DNA of 64,000 nt from Tethya wilhelma (Eukaryota > Porifera > Demospongiae > Tethyida > Tethyidae): the NCBI GenBank assembly GCA_964030475.1, contig CAXIPT010000001.1, forward strand, positions 16,665,712-16,729,711. Direction: 5' to 3'. The translations under genes and the position numbers were made by a program. Below, piece by piece: positions 1-10,700 of this stretch (position 1 is the stretch's first letter; every line of letters begins with the position of its first letter). A model generated the notes under the pieces. It was not told where the DNA came from and did no database searches. It saw only the letters and a program-made list of their open reading frames with translations.

Positions 1-337
1 TGTAGCTGGTCCCTGCAAATGACTTATCGTCACTTTTTATGGTTCCAGTGGTATAGTTACGACCTGGATTCGGGCAAGGTGAACTGTTTAAATTGATGTT
101 TGATGAACCGTATGGCCGAACACAAAAGAGGAAACGATTATAGCAAGGGTTGAAATGTCTACAGTTTATGGAGAGGTATGGGGCATCACAACAGCTTCCA
201 TCTGCAAGAATGTGGTTGGGATTTCTGTAGTGGTCGAGAAGGATTTCAAGTTGGTAGTCCCCACCAGCCATGTGCACAGCCTGAAGTGAAAGATGTTCCA
301 AAGTATATATGCAGACAGAAACAATAATAAATTTCAT
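1..337 (-). CDS. DSL/Delta-like Notch ligand, N-terminal part (continues past left edge)
   Basis: An uninterrupted frame runs from an ATG at 337-335 to the window edge. It starts with a hydrophobic signal peptide (MKFIIVSVCIYTLEHLSLQA) and continues into a cysteine-rich block containing YQLEILLDHYRN, DGSCCD, NCRHFNPCYNRFLFC and the repeated proline/cysteine spacing of an MNNL-type N-terminal Notch-ligand domain. The same layout (aromatic strand, GxCCD, then CRxxFxxC) occurs in the next two genes to the right. By family knowledge this is the extracellular end of a membrane ligand for Notch, but the DSL, EGF and transmembrane parts lie outside the window. A splice-acceptor-like sequence sits at 281-292, so an alternative upstream first exon is possible; the open frame through it makes the 337 start simplest. 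Confidence 0.72.
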   Translation of the reverse strand, partial: MKFIIVSVCIYTLEHLSLQAVHMAGGDYQLEILLDHYRNPNHILADGSCCDAPYLSINCRHFNPCYNRFLFCVRPYGSSNINLNSSPCPNPGRNYTTGTIKSDDKSFAGTSY

Positions 338-763
338 AGCATGCTAGCTCAGTATGCATCCTAAGCTCAAATGTCAGAAAGTAAATTGATAGCTATGAAA
401 AGTTGTAAGCTAGTGCACATAATATTATCTCAGTTTAATAGTACTAGCAGAACTTACACATCACACTGAAACACCTGTAAACTTACTGTTAGTGACATTG
501 TCGTGAAAAGTAGAATAGAAACAAAAGAGAGAGACATGGTTTCACTTAAAGTCTTCAGCAACCAACAGCCAACTGCACATTAAATGCTGGTCACCATGTG
601 TTTACATGGCAGCCTCATGAAATTCACAATGGTGGGAGGAACAGGAAATAGTTTATTAGCCCCACCCATGATTTAATAGTGTGCTGCAATTATTGTAAAG
701 TTATTCAACACTGACTCTGTAAAATCATAATGTTGTACTACAGAAAGAATTTAGTTCATGTTA
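338..763. other. Intergenic spacer between two DSL genes
   Basis: This spacer holds the 3' flank of the neighbouring DSL gene and the promoter side of the left-edge DSL gene. I see no further coding exon, RNA gene or repeat of note. Confidence 0.5.
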
Positions 764-3700
764 TTAATCATAAACATCATCATAGTCTGCATCGTTTCCA
801 GCGGCTGAAACTCCTGGGTCATTGCTTTGAGCAGTTGTGCTGGCAAGTTGCACATCCTCATAATCTGGGTTATCAAACAAACTCTCATTACGTACAACAC
901 TGACTTCCTTGTCATCATTCACAGAGAAGTTGCTTGCTACTCTTTGTAATGTCTTATCTCCATACTCCCCATAAGGATCTACTTTGTTGCTTAAGCTTGC
1001 ACCACCACCACTTGCACTTGGCTCTGAGAGATTCTCCATGCTTCGACTGCAGTTTTGATCATGGACTCTGAGAAAGCTGGTTCGACTGGACTGTAGCATG
1101 GGCAATGTATTTGTTGTTGAGGGCTGAGGTTCAAAGTCTGTTCCTTCTGGAGTATCATATATAGCCTCTTGACCGTCGACATCAGTGGAAGCATAGAGTG
1201 GGTTGGAGTCATCCTGTACCACAGGCCCTACGTTGGTATGGTGATAGCCATTTGGTGAAGAATGGAGATTGTGTGTGTCTGCTACTGTGGTTAGGCTTAT
1301 CCCTGGAGGTGGTGCTATGTCATATGTTGGATTTTCCAGCGTTTCTGAAATAATTCATTCCAAATTAAAAGTTTGAACTGTATGTTAATTTACGAAATAA
1401 GCTTTCATGCACTTTACCTTTTTGTTTTGAGTCAGGGACTTTCCAGTGTAGAGTGTACCTGTACCTGTACAAGACAACAGCAATCACCACACCAGCTGCT
1501 ACCAGAAGAGCAACCACCAAGAGGACGGGAATCACTATCCCAGCCACTTGTCCACTCGATCTTTCCCCTACATATCAAAAAGATCAGGCATGATGGTGGG
1601 TTTGAATTGCACACTGATTGTTTGGTATAGTGATACTCTTTAGGATATCTTATATGCTTTATAACTATTTTCAGGTACTTTTCATGCTGGAGTACCATGT
1701 AAATATGATTCTTCTAAATATGGGTGAGTTAATCATAACTCTAGCTACTGGTGAACATGCATATGTGTACCTTGCCCAACTATATTAGGATCAGATGGTC
1801 CTTCTGTTGAATTCCCAGTGCTACTGTCTACATTAGTGCTGCCATTTGGAATGTCACTGATAAGGTTCTCACATTTTTCTCCCTATATGCATGCATTCGT
1901 GTATAAATGCATCAAGTTCAATCACACATACAAGGATTTGTGACTCTATAGCCATCCCAATATGGGAAAGAGTGTAGTAGGCAATTAACCTGATATTCTT
2001 CTGTACAATCGCAGCGGTAACCTTTCTCCAGCTCCATATCGATCACACAACTGTCACCATTCAAGCACAACTCAGCCTCACCACTCTCACAAGCTGCTTC
2101 AATTTCTAGAGCATGCATACATAGCCACATAGGGGGAAGACAAAACCCATAAACACATACAATATTAATGAAACAATCAACTTAATGTGTTAAGTTATCA
2201 TAGACATGTCAACAGTGCAAGCTTCATTCATATAACATTACCTGTTTCACAACGTGTCCCTGTGTATCCAGAGAAGCACTTGCACTCCCCGGGCTCTTCA
2301 CAGTAACCCTGATTTTCAACTACAAATAATTGGTCAATAACTTTTTATTATTTATGATCACCGCAGTGTGATAATGTGCAACAAATAACTAAGTTAGCAT
2401 AACTATGTATGCAGCCAGTGCCACCATGCAATATATCATGATAATCTGACTGCGCATAGTCACACCTTAAAAAGATGCCGTGTGCTTACACTATGAAACT
2501 GCTCAGAAAGGAAAACCATGCATGCATGAACAATTAGTTTTCATGTGGATACAATGTGGTTCCTTCTAATTGAAGCCTTATTTAACATATGCATGTACCA
2601 AAGTTTTAAAACTCACACTCCTTATAAAGAGGCAAGATATATACTCAAATCAGTAAACATTGGCAAGCCTAGTTGCCATGTGTACACTTTCACCAATCAC
2701 TCATTCATTGTAAACATTGTTACAATAGTGGAAAACCATGATACTCTGTGACAATACAAATTGTAGTCTTTGGACTCACCACAGCCTTCAGTTGGTATAC
2801 ATGTTATACACAGTGTCTCAGGGCCAGTATATCCAGGTAGGCATACTACATTGCCATTGCCATCACAGGCAAAGTGTCCCAAGTCATTGTCTTGTGGAAT
2901 ACACCTGAAACTGTCACAATTGCCACCTAGATACCCATTCTGGCATCTCAGTCTAAAGCTCAGTTGAATCTGAACCATGCTGCCTTGAGAATTCCCAGAA
3001 TATGTAGCAATGTTTGAGAAACTAGAGCTAGGTTGAATGTTTGGTTGCTCGATGAAGATTGCATCTACGAGCTGAAAATCATTAGGATTGTTTTGACCAT
3101 TAGGGTCGTGTGAAACAGCCACTACAAGCTGACCACCTTGAACCTGGAAGTTAAAATAGGGCAGTGATGTCAAAATGATAGACTTTTCAGTACAGTCATT
3201 GTAATTATGAAAGGCCAATAATATTATTTTTCAGTGTGGATTGCAGTACACATTGAATAGACCAGACCAAATGCATGAATGCATATTAATTTTTGACTAT
3301 TTGAGTATTGATACTTACAGGCCAAGGCTGTCCTGGTTCTCCTTGAAATGCAATGGGATTTATCATGCTACCACCATTGGTAGGTTCATTGTTGAACACA
3401 ATAGCATCATTCTCTCTGTTCACAGCAAACCGTTGTAGGCCAAGTGGACATGTAATTGTTTCATCAGTGGTACTTGCTCCAGCAAGCCTCAAACAGAATT
3501 GAAATACATTGCGACAGTCTGCTCTACAATTTCTATTCTGCCTTCCATCACAGCATTCACCAGAAGAGAGTAAACTTTGTGTATTCATGTAATTGTCTGC
3601 TTGTACCTCAAATACATACTGCACCACATCATCAGATTGTCCATTAGCTTGAGTGTGAAGCTGCAACAAACAGAACACAACAATAGTAGATAGAAAATGG

Positions 3701-3866
3701 TTGTCTACATCAAGACCATGCACAAAATATGTCAGTTAAACCTTAATTTTGTGAGCTAGATCTACAAACCCTCAAGTACAGAATTTGTTACCTGGGCAAG
3801 AAAGAGAAGTAGACAGCTTAACCTTATATTTCTCATCACCAGTTGAATGCTGTTGCGAATAGCCAT
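764..3866 (-). CDS. Delta-like Notch ligand (MNNL-DSL-EGF-TM), 8 exons, about 605 aa
   Basis: Exons on the minus strand: 3792-3866, 3319-3660, 2780-3143, 2242-2319, 1990-2105, 1771-1882, 1418-1567 and 764-1344. All join in phase and sum to 606 codons. In order they encode a signal peptide, an MNNL domain (ECCDGRQNRNC, VFQFCLRLAG), a DSL domain (RCQNGYLGGNC, then DNDLGHFACDGNG), and EGF-like modules ending at CDCTEEYQGEKCEN. A Ser/Thr/Asn-rich stalk, one transmembrane helix (AGIVIPVLLVVALLVAAGVV) and a cytoplasmic tail of about 200 residues follow. A DSL domain followed by EGFs and a single membrane span is the Delta/Jagged plan; the EGF number is low. The tail has three NP-x-Y type sites (ENPTY, SNPLY, DNPDY). 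The protein is expected at the cell surface as a Notch ligand; receptor binding is inferred from family only. Confidence 0.85.
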
Positions 3867-4416
3867 TATTTGATTCCTACACATTCAGTGATCATGAATG
3901 ACTGTATAAATCAACTTTTCACAGAATCAGATTCTGTATGCACTGCAGCAGTTAGACTCAGCTGCAAATTTGCTTTCCTCAACATAACGTACACCCCCGC
4001 CCAATTAATATGGTAAAGGTTGCCACTGGACTGAGTTTGACTTACTCCCAACTTCCTTGTTTGTGGTTGTGTGTGTACTTGGAGTCCTTTTGTGGAGCGC
4101 TGACCGTCAGAGCTCATAATCACCAATTTTTCAAAGACAATGTGTTAACGGCTCAGCATACCACAAGAATCCACTTGTATACACATTATTACCTTAAAAT
4201 TTTTATACAATGTTACTCATATTATTTTAATTGTGTAAACAGAAAACAAACATGGTTATTGATGTGATGATGAATATGCTGTTTGTGAAGTGGGGTCACT
4301 TATGTAGTATGTAAATATTTATTCCAGTCAGTCAGCATGTATATTAATGTATAAGATAAATAAATGAAAATGTTATAGTGATGGAAATAATAATAGTCAA
4401 ACGTTGTGTTTGCTTG

Positions 4417-5544
4417 CTACGATGAACTCTCCAGCTGTTCTCGTTCCAGAAGTGAGTATGTGCTGCTCTGTTGTAAGGGTGGTCTTGGTGCCCAGCTCCT
4501 TCTTGGAGAGCGATGATCGATGGTGGAGTAGCTGCCTGAATCGACAGAGCTTGGTACAACGTCTGCTTCCATTTCACCCTCAGCTTCGTCTATCGATGAG
4601 AGGTGTCTGCCAGAGTGGTAGAGAGGGTTTTGGAAGTCGACCTCTGGGGGGGACTGGATGGGCAAGGGAGGGGAGGTGGTGCTATTGTTGTTGATGAACG
4701 TCCCAACTGCTGTGGGGTCGTACGAAGCATTGTGCAGACCATCACGAATGGAAGGCTGCCCGTTGAGCATTCTCTCAGTGAGGTCATCTGTACAAAGGAT
4801 GTCACGTGATCGATTGGTAGCTTCCTACCCAGGCTCTTTCCTTTGTGGTAAGTGTAAGGTCAAAGGAGAGAGCCTGGGTACGAGGCTAATAGAGTGGTGC
4901 ATGCATCCATTGTGAAAACAAAATGGTTAAAGTATATACTATAGCAAACACAATATTGTTATCATAATAATGTTATGACTTTGACCTTGTGGTACATACT
5001 GATATGTTTATTTTTAGAATTAACTTACCATTTGTGATTTTCGGTTGTCGTGATCTGAACTTGGCCCAAAGGAACAGCAAGCCGATGGTGATCAAAGCAG
5101 CACCCAGGATGACTATGACAGTGAGGAGTGTACCCAAAATAGCACCAATGTTGGCTAAACAAGAGGCACACATTAGCACAAGGGGTAAACACACTTTGGC
5201 TGCATCATACATGTTATACATGGAAAGTATGCATGCACATGTATCCACTCGTGAATCAAATTATTAGCCCTTAAGGCATACACGAAACCAAACAGCTGAG
5301 AAAAACATGACCCATAATAAAGATTATTTCAAACAAAAGGACAATGAGAAATCTGGTAAGCCTATTTTTAAGGTATTCTTACAACTGGATCCACTGAGAG
5401 GCAGCTGACTACTGTCAGCTGGTGTAGTAATCCCAGTTCCATTCCTGAACACTAGAGCAGCTGGTGTGTGTAAAAGTGGTAACATAAACCCATCTGTTAT
5501 TAATTTTAATAATTTTATGACAATCATTTTTAGTCGCATGCACA

Positions 5545-5603
<59 letters not shown>

Positions 5604-7789
5604 TGCTCATCAAGTCACTGTCACATACTGACACGTGATGTTTAGCCAGCTACGCAACAATTATATCATCATAACTGTGCCCTAAAGGCTTCTCAACCCA
5701 TTATGGTCAATCCTGCACATCACCAAGCAACACATATAGATTATGTAATGAAACAATTTATTATTCTATTCCTTATACGGTCAGTCACACGAGTGTGTTA
5801 GTTATACCAGAGCCCATGTACCTAGTGTGGTGGGACCCCCACATCTGTATAGTGAAATTGCCTACCACTGTGTAACGTTTTCTGGTGAAGTCATTTTCAC
5901 ACAACTACAAATAAGGAAGGTAGACATTAACAACAATTACTATCTCTGATTCCACTGATTAAGTATTGAATGGTATTGTATTTTTGAAACTTGATATGGT
6001 TGATATAAGCAATACACACCCAATGAACAACACTCCCACACACTGACTGTGTGCCGTTTTCAATATGCATGGAATCAAAATTAAGTAGTCTACAAACTCA
6101 CTTTCTGTGCAGTTGGTACCAGGTCTTGTGTACCCAAACAAGCATTCTATTTCTCCTGTCTCTTCGTTGCACCTGAAATGACCACGGGAATCATTCCTAG
6201 CTTCACAAAATTTCGTACATTCCTCCCCAAAGTAATTCCTCGAGCATTTCTTGCTGCCATCTTCGGGATTGCACGTGTATCTCTCTTCTTGGGGAGCACA
6301 AAACACAGTACAGTTTGTACCGTAGTAATTGGGAAAGCATGTCATGCTACCATCTTCATTGCATGTAAAATGACCAAAGGTATCATTTCTGCTCTCCTCA
6401 CAGGGAGTCAAACATTCTGGAGGGTTAAAGAAGCCAGTCTTACACACCCTGCTGCCTGTTGAGTTACAGATTGCATTCGTAGTAGGTATGCAGAGAATAT
6501 TGCATTGTGGGCCGTAGTAATTCTCAGAGCATTGGACTGAAAAGCTCAGCTCAATGTTGCTTCTTCTGTTCGTCCCAGGAAATACAAGGGCGGAGTTAGA
6601 ATTAATAAAAAGTGGATCTGGTTGAGCAAAAATTTCGCTCACGAAATCATCATGGTTATGTACATCTTGGTCAAACACATCAATTCTCAACTGAAAAGTG
6701 CCCTGTCAAGAAGTGTATGCATGTTTGTTTACATTTGTATGCATGTGTTTGTACCTATGGCAGTAGGATAGTGTCTATGGTTGTTATCTTTCAAGAGAAA
6801 TCTACATTGGGACAAACTAATAATCACATTTTAAAGGGTGTTTGTCTACTTTCACTTTGCGCTACGTATTCTGAGGATAATGGCTGTGTTTTGAACACTA
6901 CTATACCAGTGATCACATCATATTCTTAAACAGTAACCTTGTCTGATTTGTTCACAGCATTAATTTTTCATGTTGGTTTTACTACATGAAAATGACAATA
7001 ATATTATAGGCTTACATTCAGTGCACATGCGTGGGGTATGCTTAGCTAGCCTACACACACACACACACATATAGCCTCATTCCCAGGCTCTCTCCCTGAA
7101 AAAAAAACAAACATTTACTGGGAGAGAGCCTGGGCATGAGGCTACACACACTTTCAATGCTTGTTCAACCCATGATTAATTTGTTTCATTTATTGTCTCA
7201 GTGAATTCATACAACTTACTGTCCAAGGACGTGGTATGGACATAATAGTGATGGGGTTCGGTAAGTTGCCCACTTTGTCTTCAAACTGGATTGAGTCTCC
7301 TCCCACTTCACCTGATTCCAGTGTAGCAAGAAGACAGCTCAAGTCTTTGTGGGAAAACTGAGCAGGTCGTAGACAAAATACAAAGTAGTTGTCACAATCA
7401 CCACAACTCCACCACCAGAATGACCAATCACAACAGCTTCCATCGTTACGCCTGCTGCTTGGATTGGAGTAGCTGTGAACCGTTATGTTTAGGTCATAGT
7501 TCCCACAGATCTGTACAGAAGTAGACAGTTCACAAGCAAAGACCTTACTATAGACAGTCCTAAACAACAAAATCTTCGACTATATGTAGCTTACGTAGCC
7601 TATAAGACTAAACAGATACAGTTGTCTACACTCAGTCAGTGTTTGACACCCCCTTCAGATTCACAATTCATGCCCTTAATTTGATTGTACTATAATTATA
7701 GAATGCACATGGTCTTATAATCTTACCTGGCTCATAAGACTGCTGAATATAAAGATTTTGAAAACAGTAAATCTTCCTCTTTCGTCCAT
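4417..7789 (-). CDS. DSL-repeat Notch-ligand-like membrane protein, 6 exons, about 520 aa
   Basis: Exons on the minus strand: 7727-7789, 7220-7543, 6102-6702, 5383-5460, 5029-5154 and 4417-4787. Phases are consistent and sum to 521 codons. The first exon gives a weak signal peptide. Exon 2 is an MNNL-like domain (YDLNITVHSYSNP, DGSCCD, NYFVFCLRP). Exon 3 is unusual: it carries several DSL-like units in a row (NYYGPQCNILC, TFGHFTCNEDGSMTC, NYYGTNCTVFC, NYFGEECTKFC, SRGHFRCNEETGEIEC) and no classical EGF. A Ser/Thr-rich stalk, a transmembrane helix (LLTVIVILGAALITIGLLFL) and a cytoplasmic tail with QNPLYH and YSTIDH follow. The gene is a diverged paralogue of the ligand next to it. The acceptor of exon 2 (7544) has a poor pyrimidine tract and is the least certain boundary. 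Confidence 0.8.
4818..4889. repeat. Inverted-repeat element, family A (short hairpin MITE)
   Basis: The ends are complementary: TAGCTTCCTACCCAGGCTCT on the left against AGAGCCTGGGTACGAGGCTA on the right, with an inner GGTCAAAGG motif. It lies in intron 5 of the DSL-repeat gene. Relatives are at 7072, 15100, 37078 and 43750. Confidence 0.7.
5541..5599. repeat. (AC)n microsatellite
   Basis: About 58 bp of AC dinucleotide repeat lie in an intron of the DSL-repeat gene. On the minus strand this reads as a spurious Cys-Val open frame. Confidence 0.9.
7072..7144. repeat. Inverted-repeat element, family A
   Basis: TAGCCTCATTCCCAGGCTCT at the left pairs with AGAGCCTGGGCATGAGGCTA at the right around an A-rich loop. 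It lies in intron 2 of the DSL-repeat gene. Confidence 0.75.
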
Positions 7790-7910
7790 TTCTTGGTTTT
7801 TGGTGAACTTTTAACTTTCTCAATGTTTGACGTTTCATGAATTTATAACTTGCGTTTGTCAGGTTTCAAGTTTAATAATTATTAGTTGTGCGTGTAATCA
7901 TACATTTACA

Positions 7911-8583
7911 ACAATCAACTAGGCAGGAACAACAGTATTGTTTCTTTGACCAATGCATCTACCAAAAAGCAGAGAAATGAGTCTGAATCTAGGTCTGCCA
8001 GTAGTGTTTTGAGCCTCCTGCAGCTGCATAGAAACATAATAGAAACACAACTTGAATTGATAAGCTTGGAATGTAATTGGGGCGAGCCTGAGCGAGCCCC
8101 ACATAGTCTTGTAAACGATGAAATTTCTGTTTGCTTGTTTGTACACGGTGGACACTTTCCGTATATTCAAATTATTCGAAAGCACTGTTGTAATATTGAA
8201 ATTGATTGTGCAATGATTTGCTAAGTCTGGTTACGTAGTGTATAATTATATCTATGGTCTGTTGATCATAGATAATGAAGAAAATGCCTTGCACGGCGAA
8301 GAGAACTGTACAGAGAACGCATAGCTAGGGAAACGCCTGATGACCAAGAAAAGAGACTTCAAGGTGTAGACGAAATGATTCAGTTGAGTCGTCAACNACA
8401 ACAATCAACTATAGGCAGGAACAACAGTATTGTTTCTTTGACCCATGCATCTACCAAAAAGCAGAGAAATGAGTCTGAATCTAGGTCTGCCAATAGTGTT
8501 CTGAACCTCCTGCAGCTGCACAGAAACATAATAGAAACACAACTTGATAAGCTTGGAATCATGCAGAATGTAATACTATGGTA
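7911..8583. repeat. Two direct copies of a ~150-bp segment flanking a single N
   Basis: The segment beginning GGCAGGAACAACAGTATTG is found at about 7922 and again at about 8413, with few differences, ending in AATAGAAACACAACTTGA. The second copy starts right after the N at 8397. Between the copies, at 8080-8101, is the imperfect palindrome GGGGCGAGCCTGAGCGAGCCCC. Confidence 0.75.
8285..8583 (+). pseudogene. Relic of a mobile-element-like Arg/Glu-rich ORF
   Basis: A plus-strand frame reads ARRRELYRERIARETPDDQ, then KRLQGVDEMIQLSRQ, and continues through the N into the repeated segment until a TAA at 8581-8583. Arg/Glu-rich runs of the type R-E-R-x-A-R-E-T-P-x-x-x-E-x-R-L are common in proteins encoded by invertebrate mobile elements (Helitron/PIF1-associated ORFs among them). 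No start codon in a good context and no catalytic domain are seen, and stops lie just upstream. I treat it as a fragment; the exact element class is not determined. Confidence 0.35.
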
Positions 8584-10631
8584 AACCTGTTCTGCAGTTC
8601 TTGATTGGGCCCACTGTCCATTGGAAGTAGAACTAGTTGTCCCTTCTCCTCTACCATTAATATTGCTTGCTTGTTCTCCCTTGTCTTCAGGCTGCTCCAT
8701 GCTGCCATTGTCAGCTACAACAGTAGATTGGTGCTCCTCCGAACTGTTTCCATCTTGAGCTTGACCATCTGCTGGCTGACGATCAAATGATGTGACAGAC
8801 TCTCCAGAAAGTGAGAACTTTCTCTTCGGTCTTCTCATTTGTACGTGTCCGTGATCGTCTAAGTTTGGTGCAGCGAGAGAGGCTCCGTGAAGAGAGGAAT
8901 GGGAGGCCAAGGAGACGGCAGACATCGGTCGCCTCAAACCATAGGTCTGTAAGACTTTAAGGCATTCTGTGTGACCACGTTCTTTTGCATAGTCAGCAGG
9001 TGTCTTGTCTTGGCTGTCCCTAAAACTACGATCAGCTCCTCTCCTGTAGTATTGTATATGAAATCAATGTCAATGCCAAGTGTATAGTATCGATTATTTT
9101 GGTGTGTAATTTGTACCTGAGCAAGAGCTGGACCAGACCTGCTTGATTAGCAGCTGCTGCCCAGTGGAGTGGAGTGGTATCTTTAGCATCAGTACAGTGG
9201 AGATTACAGCTGTTGAAGGAGTGAAATAATTTGTGTGTAGCACTCATGTATCAGTGTGGGAAGCTAAAAATTATGTGCCAGCATTAACTTTCGAGTGAGT
9301 CTAACCTGTGATAGGACAGTAGTGTTCTCACACAGTCAGCATGACCTTCAGCACAGGCGTAATGCAATACTGTCCTTCCTTTTGAATCAATTAAATTAAC
9401 GGCACTTTCACTATTGTCCAAAATTGCCTACACACATGTACATACAACCATGTCAATACAATACTATTGCACACAATAAGGTTTTCTTACCCTGATACAG
9501 GATGGAGAGTAGTTGAGGACAGCATAATTGAGAGGTGATCTTCCTTCCTTGTCTTGAATGCTGACATCGGCATTGGTTGAAGTTAGCAGAAGGCGAATGT
9601 GGCTTGCTTGGTCACTCATGACAGCCCAATGAAGAGGAGTAAGACCTTCTTTGTCCTGAAGTTTTTAAGCCAATTAGAATGAGAATCTGTGCAATGATTG
9701 ATGCCAAATGCTTACAAGTTGGTTGACCAAGTATGGAGAGCTGGCATATTTGCACAGCCACTTCAGACATCGTATGTTTGGTGTCTTCATTGCCCAGTGA
9801 TAGACGTTCCGTCCATCTTGGTCACAGCACTTAATATCAACATCATTATTGCTGTACCCATTGCATGGAGTTGAAATGAAAACCACTTTTTCATGAGAAT
9901 ACATGCATGGTTTGTATTGTTATAAGCTTACCGTAACAGTACTTTCATTACATCAGGTTTTGCTTGATAAGTAGCCCAGAGTAGTGGAGTAAATCCAGTA
10001 GCATCTTTAGCATTGATTGATGCTTTCAACTTCAATAAGACTTCACACATCTTTGGTTGGTTTCCTAGCACGGCATACATGAGAGGTGTTCTTCCTCCAT
10101 GGTCTCTGTAGTCTACTCCAAACTGCAATGCTAAATCTTTCATTTGAGAGTTTTTTACCCCTTCCATTGCAGACGTGTGTATCTCCTCTTGACTCATGTA
10201 GTCTAATGGATCGTTCAAACTGGTGTCAATCACCTCAGAACCTTGGGGATAGCCACTTCTCGATTGCGTGGAGGTATGTGGTGCACTTGCTTCTTGATAG
10301 GCTGGAGGATTCTCCAGAGGTTTCAGTTGATGAAGTCGACCTGAAAGAGGCATTGGATATCTCTCGGCCATTGCAAGGTGGTGTGCTGGTGTTCCCGGTC
10401 CTTGTAGTGGAGGTAGTGTATGAGAGTGGTTGTTTTGTGATGCAGTTGAGGCTGAAATGGGAGGAAGAACCGCTCGCTGTGGCATGTTGGACTCTCCATA
10501 GAGCAGACTCATGGCTGTAAGGGGACATTTATGTTATACTTTAATAATTCTTATTCGTAATCCATAATAATTATTGATCTTAAACCTACATCGAGGCATT
10601 GGTTGCAATGGCAGTCTTCGTTGTTGCATTC
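8392..10631 (-). CDS. Ankyrin-repeat protein (ANKRD55/inversin-like), 3' end uncertain
   Basis: Minus-strand exons that join in phase: 10590-10631, 9932-10514, 9716-9851, 9491-9655, 9306-9427, 9117-9209, and a last recognised exon starting at 9043. The first part is Pro/Gln/Ser-rich and disordered. It is followed by about seven ankyrin repeats with clear cores: GGRTPLMYAVLGNQP, TGFTPLLWATYQAKP, DGRNVYHWAMKTPNI, EGLTPLHWAVMSDQA, EGRSPLNYAVLNYSP, KGRTVLHYACAEGHA and DTTPLHWAAAANQA. A Ser/Glu-rich tail follows, with a basic patch (MRRPKRKFSL). The last exon either reads on to an in-frame TGA at 8392 or splices at a GTTTAC donor at 8586; I could not find the next exon. ANKRD55 and inversin are the nearest families I recognise by repeat style; this is a family-level call. 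The 5' exon may be spliced from the kinesin transcript (see findings). Confidence 0.7.
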
Positions 10632-10700
10632 CTGCATATGCAAGAAAAATTTTGGTGAATCACACTAGACGACTCACTACCTGGGTTGAACTGAGTAGCA

